The notes: generated by a model from the letters alone, not told the origin. A DNA stretch of 64,000 nucleotides from Nocardioides conyzicola (GCF_039543825.1 NZ_BAABKM010000004.1:310001-374000), one strand, 5' to 3'. Positions 48,187-56,748 are shown, numbered from the stretch's first letter. Numbers and translations: made by a program.

Positions 48187-49257
48187 CTACGACCGGTCTT
48201 GAGGAGCGACGTACTCGAACGTAGGCCCGGCGGTGAGTCCATCGCCCACCGGCATCTGCAGCAGGGCCTGCGCTTGAGCCCTCAGTCCGAACATCGCACC
48301 CGTCGCTGGGCCGAGCGTCGAGGGTTCCCCGTTGAAGGTCTGCTCCAGCATCCACAGCAGGGTGCAGTAGGCGTCGTTGAACCGCTGTTGGGCCTGCCGC
48401 ACCTCTTCGGGTGACCCCGGGTCCCCGATCCGCTGGTTGGGACGCATCGGGTGCACGGCCTGCCAGTCCACGTCCACCGGCTTGCCGGTCGGTCCGGACT
48501 CGCGGGTGTCACCGGCCTGGTACTGACGGCCGAGCTTGAGCTCCTCGAAGCGGTAGTAGTGCGCGACCTCGTTGCGGTCGGCGTGAAACATCTGGTGGTC
48601 CCCATCCCAGACCTCGGTGTGGGAAGTCCCCTCGCCCTGCTCGACGATCTCGCGGAGAGCCTCGATCGCTGTGTCGAGGTCGGTGACGGCAACGACCTTG
48701 CCCGATCCTCCGTAGGGATAGGTCGATCCGACCTGTCGCGAGGGGTCGCCGGTGAACAGCTTCTCCTCACCCAGGGCGTCGCACAGGTAGCGCAGACCCG
48801 CTTCGATCGCGCTGTAGAACTGCCCGATCGTCTCGTACCTATCCGCCTCTCGTGCGGCTCGCGGTGGTGATGGATGCTCGATTCGCAGGAACCCCTCGAG
48901 GGCCTCTGGTCCGAACGGCTGCAGCTCCACCGTGAGCGCGGGGGCGCCGTGCGGGAGCGTCCGCGGGTATCCGGGCAGGAGGTGCGGCGCGTCGAGGACA
49001 GGGCTACCGCCGATCGCGTTGAGAAGGTTCGCGGCCAACGTGAGGTGCAGCATCTCCTCCACGAACACGCTCTGCACCACCTCGACCGCTTGCGGGTTGC
49101 GTGCGGGGTCGAGCGAGTACAGGGCGCACAGGTACGGCGGCAGGGTGGCGTGCTCGAGCTCGATCGCCCACTGCAGGTGAGTACGTAGGTCATCGCGGGA
49201 AACGATCAGACGTTCGTCCGCGAACTCCCTGGTGTCGTTAGAGGTGGTCTCGTCCAT
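48187..49257 (-). CDS. Ferritin-like (VioB/iminophenyl-pyruvate dimer synthase-type) protein
   Basis: A 356-residue protein. The N-terminal helices HLQWAIELEHATLPPYLCAL and SVFVEEMLHLTLAANLLNAI carry the Glu and EExxH iron-ligand pattern of the ferritin-like domain found in the iminophenyl-pyruvate dimer synthase family. HYYRFEELKLGRQYQAGDTR holds a further Glu and His near residue 235. Alone, such proteins are found widely without violacein genes, so a pigment role is not implied; redox iron or peroxide handling is more likely. It has an ECF-type promoter motif 37 nt upstream. Confidence 0.82.
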   Translation of the reverse strand: MDETTSNDTREFADERLIVSRDDLRTHLQWAIELEHATLPPYLCALYSLDPARNPQAVEVVQSVFVEEMLHLTLAANLLNAIGGSPVLDAPHLLPGYPRTLPHGAPALTVELQPFGPEALEGFLRIEHPSPPRAAREADRYETIGQFYSAIEAGLRYLCDALGEEKLFTGDPSRQVGSTYPYGGSGKVVAVTDLDTAIEALREIVEQGEGTSHTEVWDGDHQMFHADRNEVAHYYRFEELKLGRQYQAGDTRESGPTGKPVDVDWQAVHPMRPNQRIGDPGSPEEVRQAQQRFNDAYCTLLWMLEQTFNGEPSTLGPATGAMFGLRAQAQALLQMPVGDGLTAGPTFEYVAPQDRS

Positions 49258-49294
49258 GGCGGCCCCGATCCGTAGTCAACATCTGTCACGCTGC

Positions 49295-49322
49295 TGACCC
49301 GAACAACTGCGGAAGTGTGACA
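49295..49322 (-). promoter_or_regulatory. ECF41/SigJ-type promoter motif for the ferritin-like gene
   Basis: On the minus strand: TGTCACA (49322-49316), 16-nt spacer, GGTCA (49299-49295), 37 nt before the ATG at 49257. Confidence 0.62.
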
Positions 49323-49389
49323 ACCGGCGACGTCGGCATCTTCGCCCAAGCCAGGTTCGTGATCCACGATCCCTGCCCTCCGGTCGTTT

Positions 49390-49506
49390 CCAGCCTCCCG
49401 AGCAAAACGGCACGCACCCTACGGAGCTCGGCCCCGAGAGCCGCCAGTCGTAGATCGTGCGCACCGGCTTGTCGAGGTACTCGGCCAGCTCGTCGATGCT
49501 GACCAT
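49390..49506 (-). pseudogene. Excisionase-like helix-turn-helix remnant
   Basis: From the ATG at 49506 the frame reads MVSIDELAEYLDKPVRTIYD, WRLSG, which is the MerR/excisionase helix-turn-helix with the usual K-P-x-R-T-I-Y-D-W. The expected continuation (R-G-P-x-A-x-R-F) is lost in this frame; a degraded GRAP, stop, GACRFARE can be read in another frame. The gene is thus broken after the recognition helix. Such small proteins accompany integrases in actinobacterial mobile elements, so this is the best relic of a mobility module in the island. Confidence 0.5.
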
Positions 49507-49615
49507 CGGCTCATGGTCGGCAGCCCTGAGCATCGACGGTGACGACGTCGCCACGTGTCCCGGTGGCATTGACTCGCTGCCGTTTCCCGGGTGATCTTGG
49601 GCCTGGCGGCGCGGC

Positions 49616-50269
49616 CTACTGATCGGTCCGGCTGTCTTCCCCTGCTTCGCGCTGCACGTTCTCGATGAGCCACGTCGCTATCACGGCCGTGACCGAACTG
49701 ACAACGGCGATGCCGACGATCATGAGCGCAACCGCGACGAATCGACCTTGAGTGGTGACCGGGTAGGTGTCGCCGTAGCCCACCGTGAACACGGTCGACA
49801 CTGCCCACCACAGAGCGTCACCAGCGGTCGTGATGTTCGCGCCCGGCGCGTCGCGTTCTGCGTCGAGCGCCGCGAGCGCGCCGAGGCCCACGGACATCAG
49901 CGCGACCCCAGCGACGTAGATGGACACCCGGCCAGCGAGCCCACCAACCGCTGACCGGTTCAGAATCCTGGCGAACGCGAGTAGCCGCAGCAGCCGCAAC
50001 GGGCGCAGCATCGGCGCGGAGATCAGGACGACGTCGTACCAGTGGTGCAGCGCGTAGTGGCCGCGCCGGTCGGCGAGGTAGAGCCGGATGACGAAGTCGA
50101 TGGCGAACGCGACCCAGATCGCCCGCGATCCGATGATGAGGCTGGTCTTGAGGTCGGGCTCCAGCCGAGGGTCGAGCACGGGCCACGCGTAGGCGACGAG
50201 GAACGCGGTCGCCAGCAGCAGCAGCAGCGGCACCTCGCTCTGCTTCTCCCAGCGTTCCACGCGGCTCAT
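49616..50269 (-). CDS. Voltage-gated-type potassium channel
   Basis: A 217-residue membrane protein of the six-helix ion channel family. The S4-like segment is PMLRPLRLLRLLAFARILNR with regularly spaced Arg, and the selectivity filter is TVGYGD in WAVSTVFTVGYGDTYPVTTQ. Two pore helices surround it; the short C terminus has no RCK or cyclic-nucleotide domain. The ATG at 50269 is preferred over a GTG at 50290. It stands alone in the island right arm. Prokaryotic channels of this size form tetramers and set membrane potential; a link to defence is not shown. Confidence 0.84.
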   Translation of the reverse strand: MSRVERWEKQSEVPLLLLLATAFLVAYAWPVLDPRLEPDLKTSLIIGSRAIWVAFAIDFVIRLYLADRRGHYALHHWYDVVLISAPMLRPLRLLRLLAFARILNRSAVGGLAGRVSIYVAGVALMSVGLGALAALDAERDAPGANITTAGDALWWAVSTVFTVGYGDTYPVTTQGRFVAVALMIVGIAVVSSVTAVIATWLIENVQREAGEDSRTDQ

Positions 50270-50355
50270 CGTCTGGGGCACGTCCAGCACGCTACGGGAC
50301 TAGCCGCCACCTGCACTTCCGCTCGCTGTCGGCGCTCCGCTCTAACGTCATCGTC

Positions 50356-50596
50356 ATGGCCTCCCGCAGCAACGTCACCCGGGGCATCCAGATCGCTCAG
50401 CTCGACGGACGCGCCCGCTACCACCTCAACAACAAGTCGACCCACGCCGACACCATGGCCGCGCTGCGCGACGTCAGCGCGGCGCCCGACGTCATCAAGC
50501 AAGCGGCGGACTCGGCACGGGCGGCCTACCTCGCTGACCCAGCGTTCAAGTTTTCAAGATGGCGATGTAGCGCGACTGCTCGACGAGTTGCTGTAA
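50356..50596 (+). pseudogene. Short unidentified gene with a 1-nt frameshift
   Basis: The frame from the ATG at 50356 gives MASRSNVTRGIQIAQLDGRA, then RYHLNNKSTHADTMAALRDV and ending ARAAYLADPAFKF. At the T run 50551-50554 the sensible continuation (QDGDVARLLDELL, stop at 50594-50596) is one base off, so removing one T would give a 79-residue protein. In the uncorrected frame 101 residues are read with an Arg/Ser-rich tail. The family is not recognised. It may be decayed or reflect a sequencing error. Confidence 0.5.
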
Positions 50597-50657
50597 GCGC
50601 TGACGCGCGCACAGGCGAGTGGGCCAGCCGCCCGCACGGGATATTCGTCAGAACTGT

Positions 50658-51269
50658 CTAGATGTAGGCGTCCAGCCCAGAATCTATGACCTCGGCAGTG
50701 ACCTTGACGGTGCGCAAACAGCGCTCGACGTAGGGACGGCTGATCGCGCTCGCCTTAGTCGTGCCGGGTGGCACATCTCCAGCGTGAGCGATCTGATTGC
50801 GACGCTCTACAAAGCCATCGAGTTGCTTCTTCGCGTCGTCCGCCGAGGCCGACTTGAGTCGGCTTGCGACTTGCGTCCAGTCAGGCGTAAATCCCAAGAA
50901 GCGGCGGAGATGCGATTCGATGGCACTGCTGCGCTGGAATGTTGTGCGGGCGTATTGGAGGGAGGCCAGACGTGCAAGTTCACCGGGCGGGTCGGCCGCC
51001 CCGACTGCATGCAGCAGACCCTTGGAGTCGACGAGGGTGTGCGCCTCGTTACCTAGGCGCCCCTGCTTGACCAACGGCGGAATGGCTTCGATGAAGACGT
51101 CCATAACGAAGGCGTCAAGGGCGGCCACCCCCAACACGACCGCCCCCCGAAGAACGTCAGCCGCCTGCTGCTGGGGCCGACCCCGGCCCCCGCCATGGAG
51201 GGTGCCGTGCGCGTCGATCAACCTCTGAACTCGCGACAACGCGCGTTCTAGCCCCGTGAGTGCTTGCAC
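50658..51269 (-). CDS. HEPN-domain protein (MAE_28990/RiboL-PSP-like)
   Basis: A 203-residue all-helical protein starting with GTG at 51269. The HEPN RNase motif is R-N-x3-H in LDGFVERRNQIAHAGDVPPG near residue 160. AADVLRGAVVLGVAALDAFV, MDVFIEAIPPLVK is the first HEPN helix pair. The layout matches HEPN proteins annotated as RiboL-PSP or MAE-type, often single-gene toxins or parts of defence islands. No antitoxin-like partner is evident next to it. It lies 266 bp inside the right island boundary, mirroring the HEPN-like pair near the left end. Confidence 0.75.
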   Translation of the reverse strand: MQALTGLERALSRVQRLIDAHGTLHGGGRGRPQQQAADVLRGAVVLGVAALDAFVMDVFIEAIPPLVKQGRLGNEAHTLVDSKGLLHAVGAADPPGELARLASLQYARTTFQRSSAIESHLRRFLGFTPDWTQVASRLKSASADDAKKQLDGFVERRNQIAHAGDVPPGTTKASAISRPYVERCLRTVKVTAEVIDSGLDAYI

Positions 51270-51480
51270 GGTCGGCAGCGTAGACGTCTATGGCCTGTCG
51301 TGGACCCCCTGCTGCACCGCCACCCGACTGTGCGAACGGCATTGCGCCCTCACCCGAAGATCAAGGTGGTGTCAATCGGTCGGGGGGTTCGATTTCTCGC
51401 CTACGGTTGATGCGAGTCGCCTTGACGGTGATCCAACGCGCGACTGCTGTCAAGAGTGCTGTCACCGGGCTCAGAAGGCG

Positions 51481-51521
51481 GGTGTGGGGCCGCCTGAATT
51501 CCTTCGGAACGGCCCCTCACC
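51481..51521 (-). terminator. Terminator of tRNA-Pro
   Basis: GGGGCCG (51486-51492) pairs with CGGCCCC (51510-51516), extended by GGTG/CACC outside and TTCC/GGAA inside. It starts 15 nt past the 3' end of the tRNA gene on the minus strand and most likely ends its transcript. Confidence 0.65.
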
Positions 51522-51534
51522 TGCATGTCCTTCG

Positions 51535-51609
<75 letters not shown>

Positions 51610-51689
51610 AACGGTCGCCGCCTCGTGAGCGGCGAACCGGCGTGAACACTACCGCAGCCCGGGCGTTCGGCCGACATCGGGTGGCTCGC

Positions 51690-51790
51690 GCGGTAGGCGC
51701 CCAGCTGATCACCAGTGCCCAGATCGAGAACGGCACGATCCAAGCAGTCGACCTGAGCCCGGCGGTCACGAACAAGCTCAACGAGGCCGG
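51690..51790 (+). pseudogene. Fragment of a secreted repeat-type protein
   Basis: A short open stretch reads QLITSAQIENGTIQAVDLSP, AVTNKLNEAG, which resembles the Q-I-x-N-G-T-I motif that follows the signal peptide in many actinobacterial collagen-like or repeat surface proteins. No signal peptide or start is found before it, and a strong hairpin follows. It looks like a relic, but the similarity is short. Confidence 0.25.
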
Positions 51791-51796
51791 CCGGAC

Positions 51797-51846
51797 GGGT
51801 CGTGTGCCTGAGCACGGTCCAGGGACCGGCCTCAGGCACACGACCC
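51797..51846. terminator. Strong bidirectional hairpin
   Basis: GGGTCGTGTGCCTGAG (51797-51812) and CTCAGGCACACGACCC (51831-51846) are perfect 16-bp inverted copies; the loop holds a further CGGTCC/GGACCG stem. It lies just past the stop of the DinB-like gene (minus strand). Confidence 0.82.
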
Positions 51847-51850
51847 AGGC

Positions 51851-52381
51851 TCAGCCCATCGACTTCTGGCCGTCGATGGTCTCGCGGATGATGTCCGCGT
51901 GACCGGCGTGCTGGGCCGTCTCCGCGACGATGTGGAGGAACACCCGCCGCGCCGACCAGGCGCCGCCGGGCTCGAACCACGGCGCCACCGGGAGCGGCTG
52001 GCGCAGGTCCAGGTCGAGGTCCGGGTTGCCGAGGAGGGCATCGGTCGCCTCGGCGACCTCGTCGTACGCCGTGAGCAGGCCCGCCAACGTCTCCCCCTCG
52101 GTCATCCGGAAGCCGTTCTGGTGCTCGAGGACGAAGGCCGGCGGGTTCGACCAGTCGATGGTCGCCCAGTCGACGTCGGGCTGCGAGGCGGCGCCCTCGA
52201 CGACGAAGTCGGCCCAGTTCTTCTCGACGGCGGTCACGTGCTTAACCAGGCCGCCGAGGCAGAGCGCGCTCGCGGTGGGCGTGGTGGCGGCCTGCTCGTC
52301 GGAGAGGCCCTGGACCGTGTAGCGGAACAGGTCACGGTGCTTGTGGAGGAGGTCGAGGATGTCGTCGCGTTCGGTGGTCAT
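51851..52381 (-). CDS. DinB/DUF664 family protein
   Basis: A 176-residue four-helix-bundle protein. LCLGGLVKHVTAVEKNWADF holds the first metal His and RRVFLHIVAETAQHAGHADI, IRETIDG has the two later His of the DUF664 group (HxxxETxxHxGHxDxxRE). Such proteins are metal-dependent thiol transferases or mycothiol-linked S-transferases; actinobacteria use them for detoxification with mycothiol. This one has the complete ligand set. It is the first chromosomal gene right of the island and is followed by a strong hairpin terminator. Confidence 0.86.
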   Translation of the reverse strand: MTTERDDILDLLHKHRDLFRYTVQGLSDEQAATTPTASALCLGGLVKHVTAVEKNWADFVVEGAASQPDVDWATIDWSNPPAFVLEHQNGFRMTEGETLAGLLTAYDEVAEATDALLGNPDLDLDLRQPLPVAPWFEPGGAWSARRVFLHIVAETAQHAGHADIIRETIDGQKSMG

Positions 52382-52419
52382 GCCACGACTCTAGAAACCA
52401 CTCAGGTCAGGTTCTGTCC

Positions 52420-53397
52420 TCAATCCGAACGAACTTGGGCCGAGCTCGCCGACACCTTCAGCGACGACGTGTCGACGGCGACGAACGCCGACGCAGGGAT
52501 GCCCTTGAGCTCCTCGATCAGCCGCGCCGGCCAGTGCGCGTTCTGCTCCCCCTGGAAGAACCAGGGCGACCCGTTGTCGGCCAGCACGAGCCCGTAGGTC
52601 TTCATCGCCTTGACCACCGTGACGGCGTTGCGTGAGAGCCCGCGGGTCGAGTAGCCCGCCTTCAGCCGGAAGCGCGCCCCCATCGGCGGGTAGGCCAGGC
52701 TGGACCGGGAGCCGGCGTCGTGCCGCGCGGGCCACAGGTGGTGCTTGCTGGTGACGTCGGTCGTGAACCGGATCGCGTGGTCCACCCGCCCGGCCTTCAC
52801 CTCGGACCAGCGCAGCAGGCCCGGCAGGATCGGCAGCCCCGCGGCGTCGGCCGAGGTCCAGCCGTCCCGGCGCAGCCTGTTGGACGTCAGTGACCAGACA
52901 GCCCCGGAGCCGGCCGTCCACCGTCCCCGGCGCACCTGCGTGTACCAGGTCTCGTAGAGCTTGCACCTGCCGCGGTCCACGACGACGGTGTGCATGTCGC
53001 CGCCGGACCCACGGCCGCCCTCGACCTTGGTGTCCGCGCCCAGCGGGTAGCCGACGCGGTCGCTCTCGTCCGCGTAGTCGAAGCGGACCTTCACACGCTT
53101 GTGGGACGGCTTCACCACGGTGATCGGGATGCCGTAGTCGGGTCCGTCGCCGTACGACGGCCCGAAGTCGGGGTGCAGGTCGCGGTCGGTCGACATGTGC
53201 GAGAGCCACCGCCGGCTGCGGGCGTGCACGGGCAGGCCACTGACGTCCGCGTGCCACCAGTTGTCCGCCGGGAACACCGAGCAGCCACCCACCGCACGCT
53301 CGGCCGCCGGCCGTTGGGCGTACGCCGTACCGCTCGTCGCCCCGGTGATCGACACCGCCAGGGCGAGGGTCAACGTCAGCGTCACGAGTCTGCGCAC
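52420..53397 (-). CDS. Secreted protein of unknown function
   Basis: A 325-residue protein with a GTG start and a clear signal peptide (MRRLVTLTLTLALAVSITGA, cleavage near residue 27, TAYAQ). The mature part begins with VGGCSVFPADNWWHADVSGL and includes FGPSYGDGPDYGIPITVV, HAIRFTTDVTSKHHLWPARH and YGLVLADNGSPWFFQGEQNA. This order (CSVFPxDNxWN, PYGIP, HAIRFT, YGxxxADNG) recurs in secreted actinobacterial proteins of unknown role, possibly carbohydrate-binding or hydrolase-like. It lies between the DinB-like gene and der, all on the minus strand. Confidence 0.72.
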   Translation of the reverse strand: MRRLVTLTLTLALAVSITGATSGTAYAQRPAAERAVGGCSVFPADNWWHADVSGLPVHARSRRWLSHMSTDRDLHPDFGPSYGDGPDYGIPITVVKPSHKRVKVRFDYADESDRVGYPLGADTKVEGGRGSGGDMHTVVVDRGRCKLYETWYTQVRRGRWTAGSGAVWSLTSNRLRRDGWTSADAAGLPILPGLLRWSEVKAGRVDHAIRFTTDVTSKHHLWPARHDAGSRSSLAYPPMGARFRLKAGYSTRGLSRNAVTVVKAMKTYGLVLADNGSPWFFQGEQNAHWPARLIEELKGIPASAFVAVDTSSLKVSASSAQVRSD

Positions 53398-53418
53398 GAC
53401 GCTGACGCTAACCCGATC

Positions 53419-54795
53419 TCAGCGCTTGCGCTTCTCGCGCGGCCGCTGCTGCAGCACGATCGGGGTGCCGGCGAAGCCGAACTCCTCGCGCAGGCGACGC
53501 TCGATGAACCGCTCGTACCCGGCGTCGAGCTTGCCGCTCGTGAAGAGGACGAAGGTCGGCGGTGCCGTCGAGGCCTGGGTGCCGAAGAGGACCTTGGGCT
53601 GCTTGCCGCTGCGCACCGGGTGCGGGTGCTCGGCCACGAGGCGGCCCAGGAAGCCGTTGAGGGTGCCGGTGGAGATCCGGGTCTCCCAGCCGGCGATGGC
53701 CTTCTGCAGCGCCGGCACCAGCCGGTCCACGTGCCAGCCGGTCCGGGCCGTGAAGTTGATCCGCGGCGCCCACTGCACCTGCACGAGCTCGCGCTCGATC
53801 TCGCGCTCCAGGTAGTAGCGGCGCTCCTCGTCGACGAGGTCCCACTTGTTGAACGCGATGACCAGGGCCCGGCCCGCCTCGCGGACCGTCTGGAGGATGC
53901 GGACGTCCTGCTCGGAGATCGGCTCCTCGGCGTCGAGCACGAGGACGGCGACCTCGGCCCGGTCGATCGCGGTCGAGGTGCGCAGCGACGCGTAGTACTC
54001 GTGGCCGGACGCCTCCTTGACCCGCTTGCGCAGACCGGCGGTGTCGATGAAGCGCCAGACCTCGCCCCCGAGCTCGATCAGCTCGTCCACGGGGTCGACG
54101 GTGGTGCCGGCGACGTTGTCGACGACCACCCGGTCCTCACCGGCCAGCATGTTGAGCAGGGAGGACTTGCCGACGTTGGGCTTGCCGACGATCGCGATGC
54201 GGCGCGGCCCGCCGTACTCGCCGATCCGCTCGGGCGGCGGCTCGGGCAGCGCGGCGAGGATCGCGTCGAGCATGTCGCCCGAGCCGCGACCGTGCAGCGC
54301 GGACACTGGGAAGGGCTCGCCGAGCCCGAGGTTCCACAGGCCGTAGGTCTCGGCCTCGGTGCGCTGGTCGTCGACCTTGTTGGCGGCGAGGACCACCGGC
54401 TTGCCGGACGCGCGGAGGATCTTGACGACCGCTTCGTCGTGGTCGGTGATCCCGACGGTGGCGTCGACGACGAAGAGCACGGCGTCGGCCAGGCGTACGG
54501 CGATCTCCGCCTGCGCCCGGATCGAGCCGGCGAGGCCCTTCGCGTCCGGGTCCCAGCCGCCGGTGTCGACGACGGTGAAGGCGCGTCCGCTCCAGTTGGC
54601 GTCGTACGAGACCCGGTCCCGGGTGACGCCCGGGACGTCCTCGACGACCGCCTCGCGCCGCCCGATGATCCGGTTGACGAGGGTGGACTTGCCGACGTTG
54701 GGGCGACCGACGACGGCGAGGATCGGGACGGGCCCGTTGTCCTCGGCCGCACCCTCCACGGAATCCTGGGGGGCGGCAGGGTCGTGCTCGGTCAT
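53419..54795 (-). CDS. der: Ribosome biogenesis GTPase Der (EngA)
   Basis: A 458-residue GTPase with two G domains and a KH-like end, needed for 50S subunit maturation. Domain 1: [20 protein letters not shown] (G1), [11 protein letters not shown] (G2), [10 protein letters not shown] (G3) and LAANKVDDQ (G4). Domain 2: [53 protein letters not shown] and [14 protein letters not shown]. The C-terminal part ends in the basic [14 protein letters not shown]. Length is normal. The ATG overlaps the upstream PlsC gene stop by 4 nt, as is common in actinobacterial cmk-plsC-der operons. Confidence 0.96.
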   Translation of the reverse strand: MTEHDPAAPQDSVEGAAEDNGPVPILAVVGRPNVGKSTLVNRIIGRREAVVEDVPGVTRDRVSYDANWSGRAFTVVDTGGWDPDAKGLAGSIRAQAEIAVRLADAVLFVVDATVGITDHDEAVVKILRASGKPVVLAANKVDDQRTEAETYGLWNLGLGEPFPVSALHGRGSGDMLDAILAALPEPPPERIGEYGGPRRIAIVGKPNVGKSSLLNMLAGEDRVVVDNVAGTTVDPVDELIELGGEVWRFIDTAGLRKRVKEASGHEYYASLRTSTAIDRAEVAVLVLDAEEPISEQDVRILQTVREAGRALVIAFNKWDLVDEERRYYLEREIERELVQVQWAPRINFTARTGWHVDRLVPALQKAIAGWETRISTGTLNGFLGRLVAEHPHPVRSGKQPKVLFGTQASTAPPTFVLFTSGKLDAGYERFIERRLREEFGFAGTPIVLQQRPREKRKR

Positions 54796-55547
54796 GATGC
54801 TCCTTGCTCGGTGACCCCGGTGTCGGGGTCGGTGTCGACGTCAGTAGGCGGCAGCGGACCCGGGAGCTCCCGGCCGGTCGACGCGCGCGCCCGGTCCAAT
54901 TGGACCAGCATGTGCTCCCGTAGCAACAACGACGACTTCTCGACTTGTTCCCGGGAGCGGGGCCACGGCGTGGCGTCGACCTCGTAGGGCTCGCCGAACA
55001 CCATGTCGATGACCCCACCGCCCTTCGGCAGCGAGCCGCTGGTGCCGCCGGGCTCCCGGCTGCCGAACATGGTCACGGGTACGACGGGCGCTCCCGACAC
55101 GAGGGCCAGGTAGGCCGCCCCCCGGTGGAACCGCTCGAGGTCGCCGGCGCCGCGGCTGCCCTCGGGGTAGATCCCGACGGTGCGCCCCTGACGCAGGGCG
55201 CGCACGCAGATCTTCACCGCACGGGGGTCGGGGTGGAACCGGTCCAGCGGGACCTGGCCCGAGCGCCAGAGGAACCAGCCCAGCAACCCGCGGAACATCT
55301 CCATCTTGGTCAGCACGTGCACCGGCCGCGGCGCGAAGATCGCCAGCAGCGGCCCGTCGATGACGCCGACGTGGTTGGAGGCGAAGATCACGGGACCGGT
55401 GGTCGGCACCGCGGCAGCGCCGTGCACCCGGACGTCGTACCGGCGCTGCAGCAACCACCGCGCGACCGGACGGAGCGGGTAGAGCAGGTAGCGGGGGGAG
55501 CTCCTGACGCGGTCGCTGCGGGGCCGTTCGAGGTGGGGGTCGGTCAC
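54792..55547 (-). CDS. 1-acyl-sn-glycerol-3-phosphate acyltransferase (PlsC family)
   Basis: A 251-residue acyltransferase that adds the second acyl chain to lysophosphatidate or a similar acceptor at the membrane. The catalytic HxxxxD is in [20 protein letters not shown] near residue 56. [20 protein letters not shown] is block [22 protein letters not shown] is block III with EGS, and [13 protein letters not shown] is block IV. One amphipathic N-terminal segment precedes the domain. It starts with GTG overlapping the cmk stop (GTGA) and overlaps der by 4 nt. The acidic C-terminal 30 residues are disordered. Confidence 0.92.
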   Translation of the reverse strand: MTDPHLERPRSDRVRSSPRYLLYPLRPVARWLLQRRYDVRVHGAAAVPTTGPVIFASNHVGVIDGPLLAIFAPRPVHVLTKMEMFRGLLGWFLWRSGQVPLDRFHPDPRAVKICVRALRQGRTVGIYPEGSRGAGDLERFHRGAAYLALVSGAPVVPVTMFGSREPGGTSGSLPKGGGVIDMVFGEPYEVDATPWPRSREQVEKSSLLLREHMLVQLDRARASTGRELPGPLPPTDVDTDPDTGVTEQGAS

Positions 55548-56245
55548 CGGCTCGCCCCCACGTCCTCGACGAGCGCGACGACCAGGCCGATGACCTCGTC
55601 GAGCGTGTACGGCGTCGTGTCGATGTGCACGGCGCCGTCGGCCATGGTGAGGGGGGCCGTCGCCCGGCCGGAGTCGATCTTGTCGCGGGCGAGCAGCGAC
55701 TCCTGGGTGGCCGCGAGGTCGGCGCCACCCTCCTCGGCGGCACGGCGGGCGGCCCGGGCGGCCGGGTCGGCGCTGATGTAGAGCTTGACGGGCGCCTCGG
55801 GCCAGACGACCGAGCCGATGTCGCGGCCCTCGACGACGATGCCGCCGCGGGCGGTCTCGTCCACGATCACGGAGCGCTGGAGCTCGAGCAGCCGCGCGCG
55901 CACCTCGGGGACCGCGCTGACCGGGGAGACCGCGGCGTTGACCTCGTCGCTGCGGATCGCGACGGCCACGTCCTCACCGTCGACGGTGATCGTCGGCGCG
56001 AGGGGGTCGGTGCCGGACACGATCGCGGGCTCGGCACAGCGCGCGGCCACCGCCGCCGGGTCGTGGATGTCGACCCCGGCACGCAGCAACCACCAGGTCA
56101 TCGCGCGGAACATCGCGCCGGTGTCGAGGTAGCGCAGCCCGAGCCGGTCGGCCACCCCGCGCGACGTGCTCGACTTGCCCGAGCCGGAGGTGCCGTCGAC
56201 GGCGACGACGAGGCCGGGGGCGAGCGCGTGCGCAGAGCTGTTCAC
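55544..56245 (-). CDS. cmk: Cytidylate kinase
   Basis: A 233-residue enzyme that phosphorylates CMP and dCMP with ATP. The P-loop is VVAVDGTSGSGKSSTSRGVA, followed by LGLRYLDTGAMFRAMTWWLL, the CMP-binding region. VVEGRDIGSVVWPEAPVKLY is the conserved GRDIGT-type motif (here GS) and ISADPAARAARRAAEEG the lid. The Lys-rich SLLARDKIDSGRATAPL (usual R-D-x-x-D-S-x-R) is intact. GTG start at 56245. It leads the cmk-plsC-der operon with 4-nt overlaps throughout. In many actinobacteria prephenate dehydrogenase lies upstream; here aroH is directly adjacent. Confidence 0.95.
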   Translation of the reverse strand: MNSSAHALAPGLVVAVDGTSGSGKSSTSRGVADRLGLRYLDTGAMFRAMTWWLLRAGVDIHDPAAVAARCAEPAIVSGTDPLAPTITVDGEDVAVAIRSDEVNAAVSPVSAVPEVRARLLELQRSVIVDETARGGIVVEGRDIGSVVWPEAPVKLYISADPAARAARRAAEEGGADLAATQESLLARDKIDSGRATAPLTMADGAVHIDTTPYTLDEVIGLVVALVEDVGASR

Positions 56246-56267
56246 GGGGCCGCAGCCTACCGGTGCG

Positions 56268-56684
56268 TCAGCCCTCCACGGGATTCGAGCGACCCGCGGA
56301 GGCTTCGTCGGGGACCGCCCGCACCCGCGTCAGGTCGCGGCGCAGGGCCGCGGCACCGTGCAGGTAGACGTGGGTGATGTCGGATCGCGGCAGGTCGGTC
56401 TCGACGTGCGCCATCATCCGCACCACCCGCGGCATCGAGCCGGCGATCTCGAGCTCGCGCGCGCAGATCAGCGGCACCTCCCCGAACCCCAGGCGCCGGG
56501 CGGCGTACGCCGGGAACTCTGAGACCAGGTCGGACGTCGCGGTGAAGATCACCGAGATGAAGTCGTCGACCTCGAGCCCGTTGGACTCCATGACGTCGAC
56601 GACCATCTCGGCGACGCGCTCCAGCATGTGGTCGCGCACGTCGTCGTCGAGCTGGGTCGCTCCTCGCACTGCCCTGACTGCCAC
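56268..56684 (-). CDS. aroH: Chorismate mutase, AroH type
   Basis: A 138-residue trimeric-type chorismate mutase converting chorismate to prephenate for Phe and Tyr synthesis. AVRAVRGATQLDDDVRDHML holds the N-terminal Arg (RGAT). FISVIFTATSDLVSEFPAYA, ARRLG and VPLICARELEIAGSMPRVVR, the latter with C-A-x-E of the active site, follow, and MMAHVETDLPRSDITHVYLH, GAAALRRDL ends the barrel, including the mobile C-terminal Arg. The extra 18-residue tail is unusual but unstructured. GTG start at 56684. It precedes cmk by 22 nt, so it is probably in the same transcript. Confidence 0.93.
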   Translation of the reverse strand: MAVRAVRGATQLDDDVRDHMLERVAEMVVDVMESNGLEVDDFISVIFTATSDLVSEFPAYAARRLGFGEVPLICARELEIAGSMPRVVRMMAHVETDLPRSDITHVYLHGAAALRRDLTRVRAVPDEASAGRSNPVEG

Positions 56685-56748
56685 GGGGCAAGGCTATCGG
56701 GGACGGGTACGGCGGGTCCGACGACGGTGTCCGACGAGACGCACCCGG

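Noticed and set aside
51430..51470. Repeated GCTGTCA near the right boundary, possible integrase arm sites
   Set aside because: Only two imperfect short copies; no integrase to support it.
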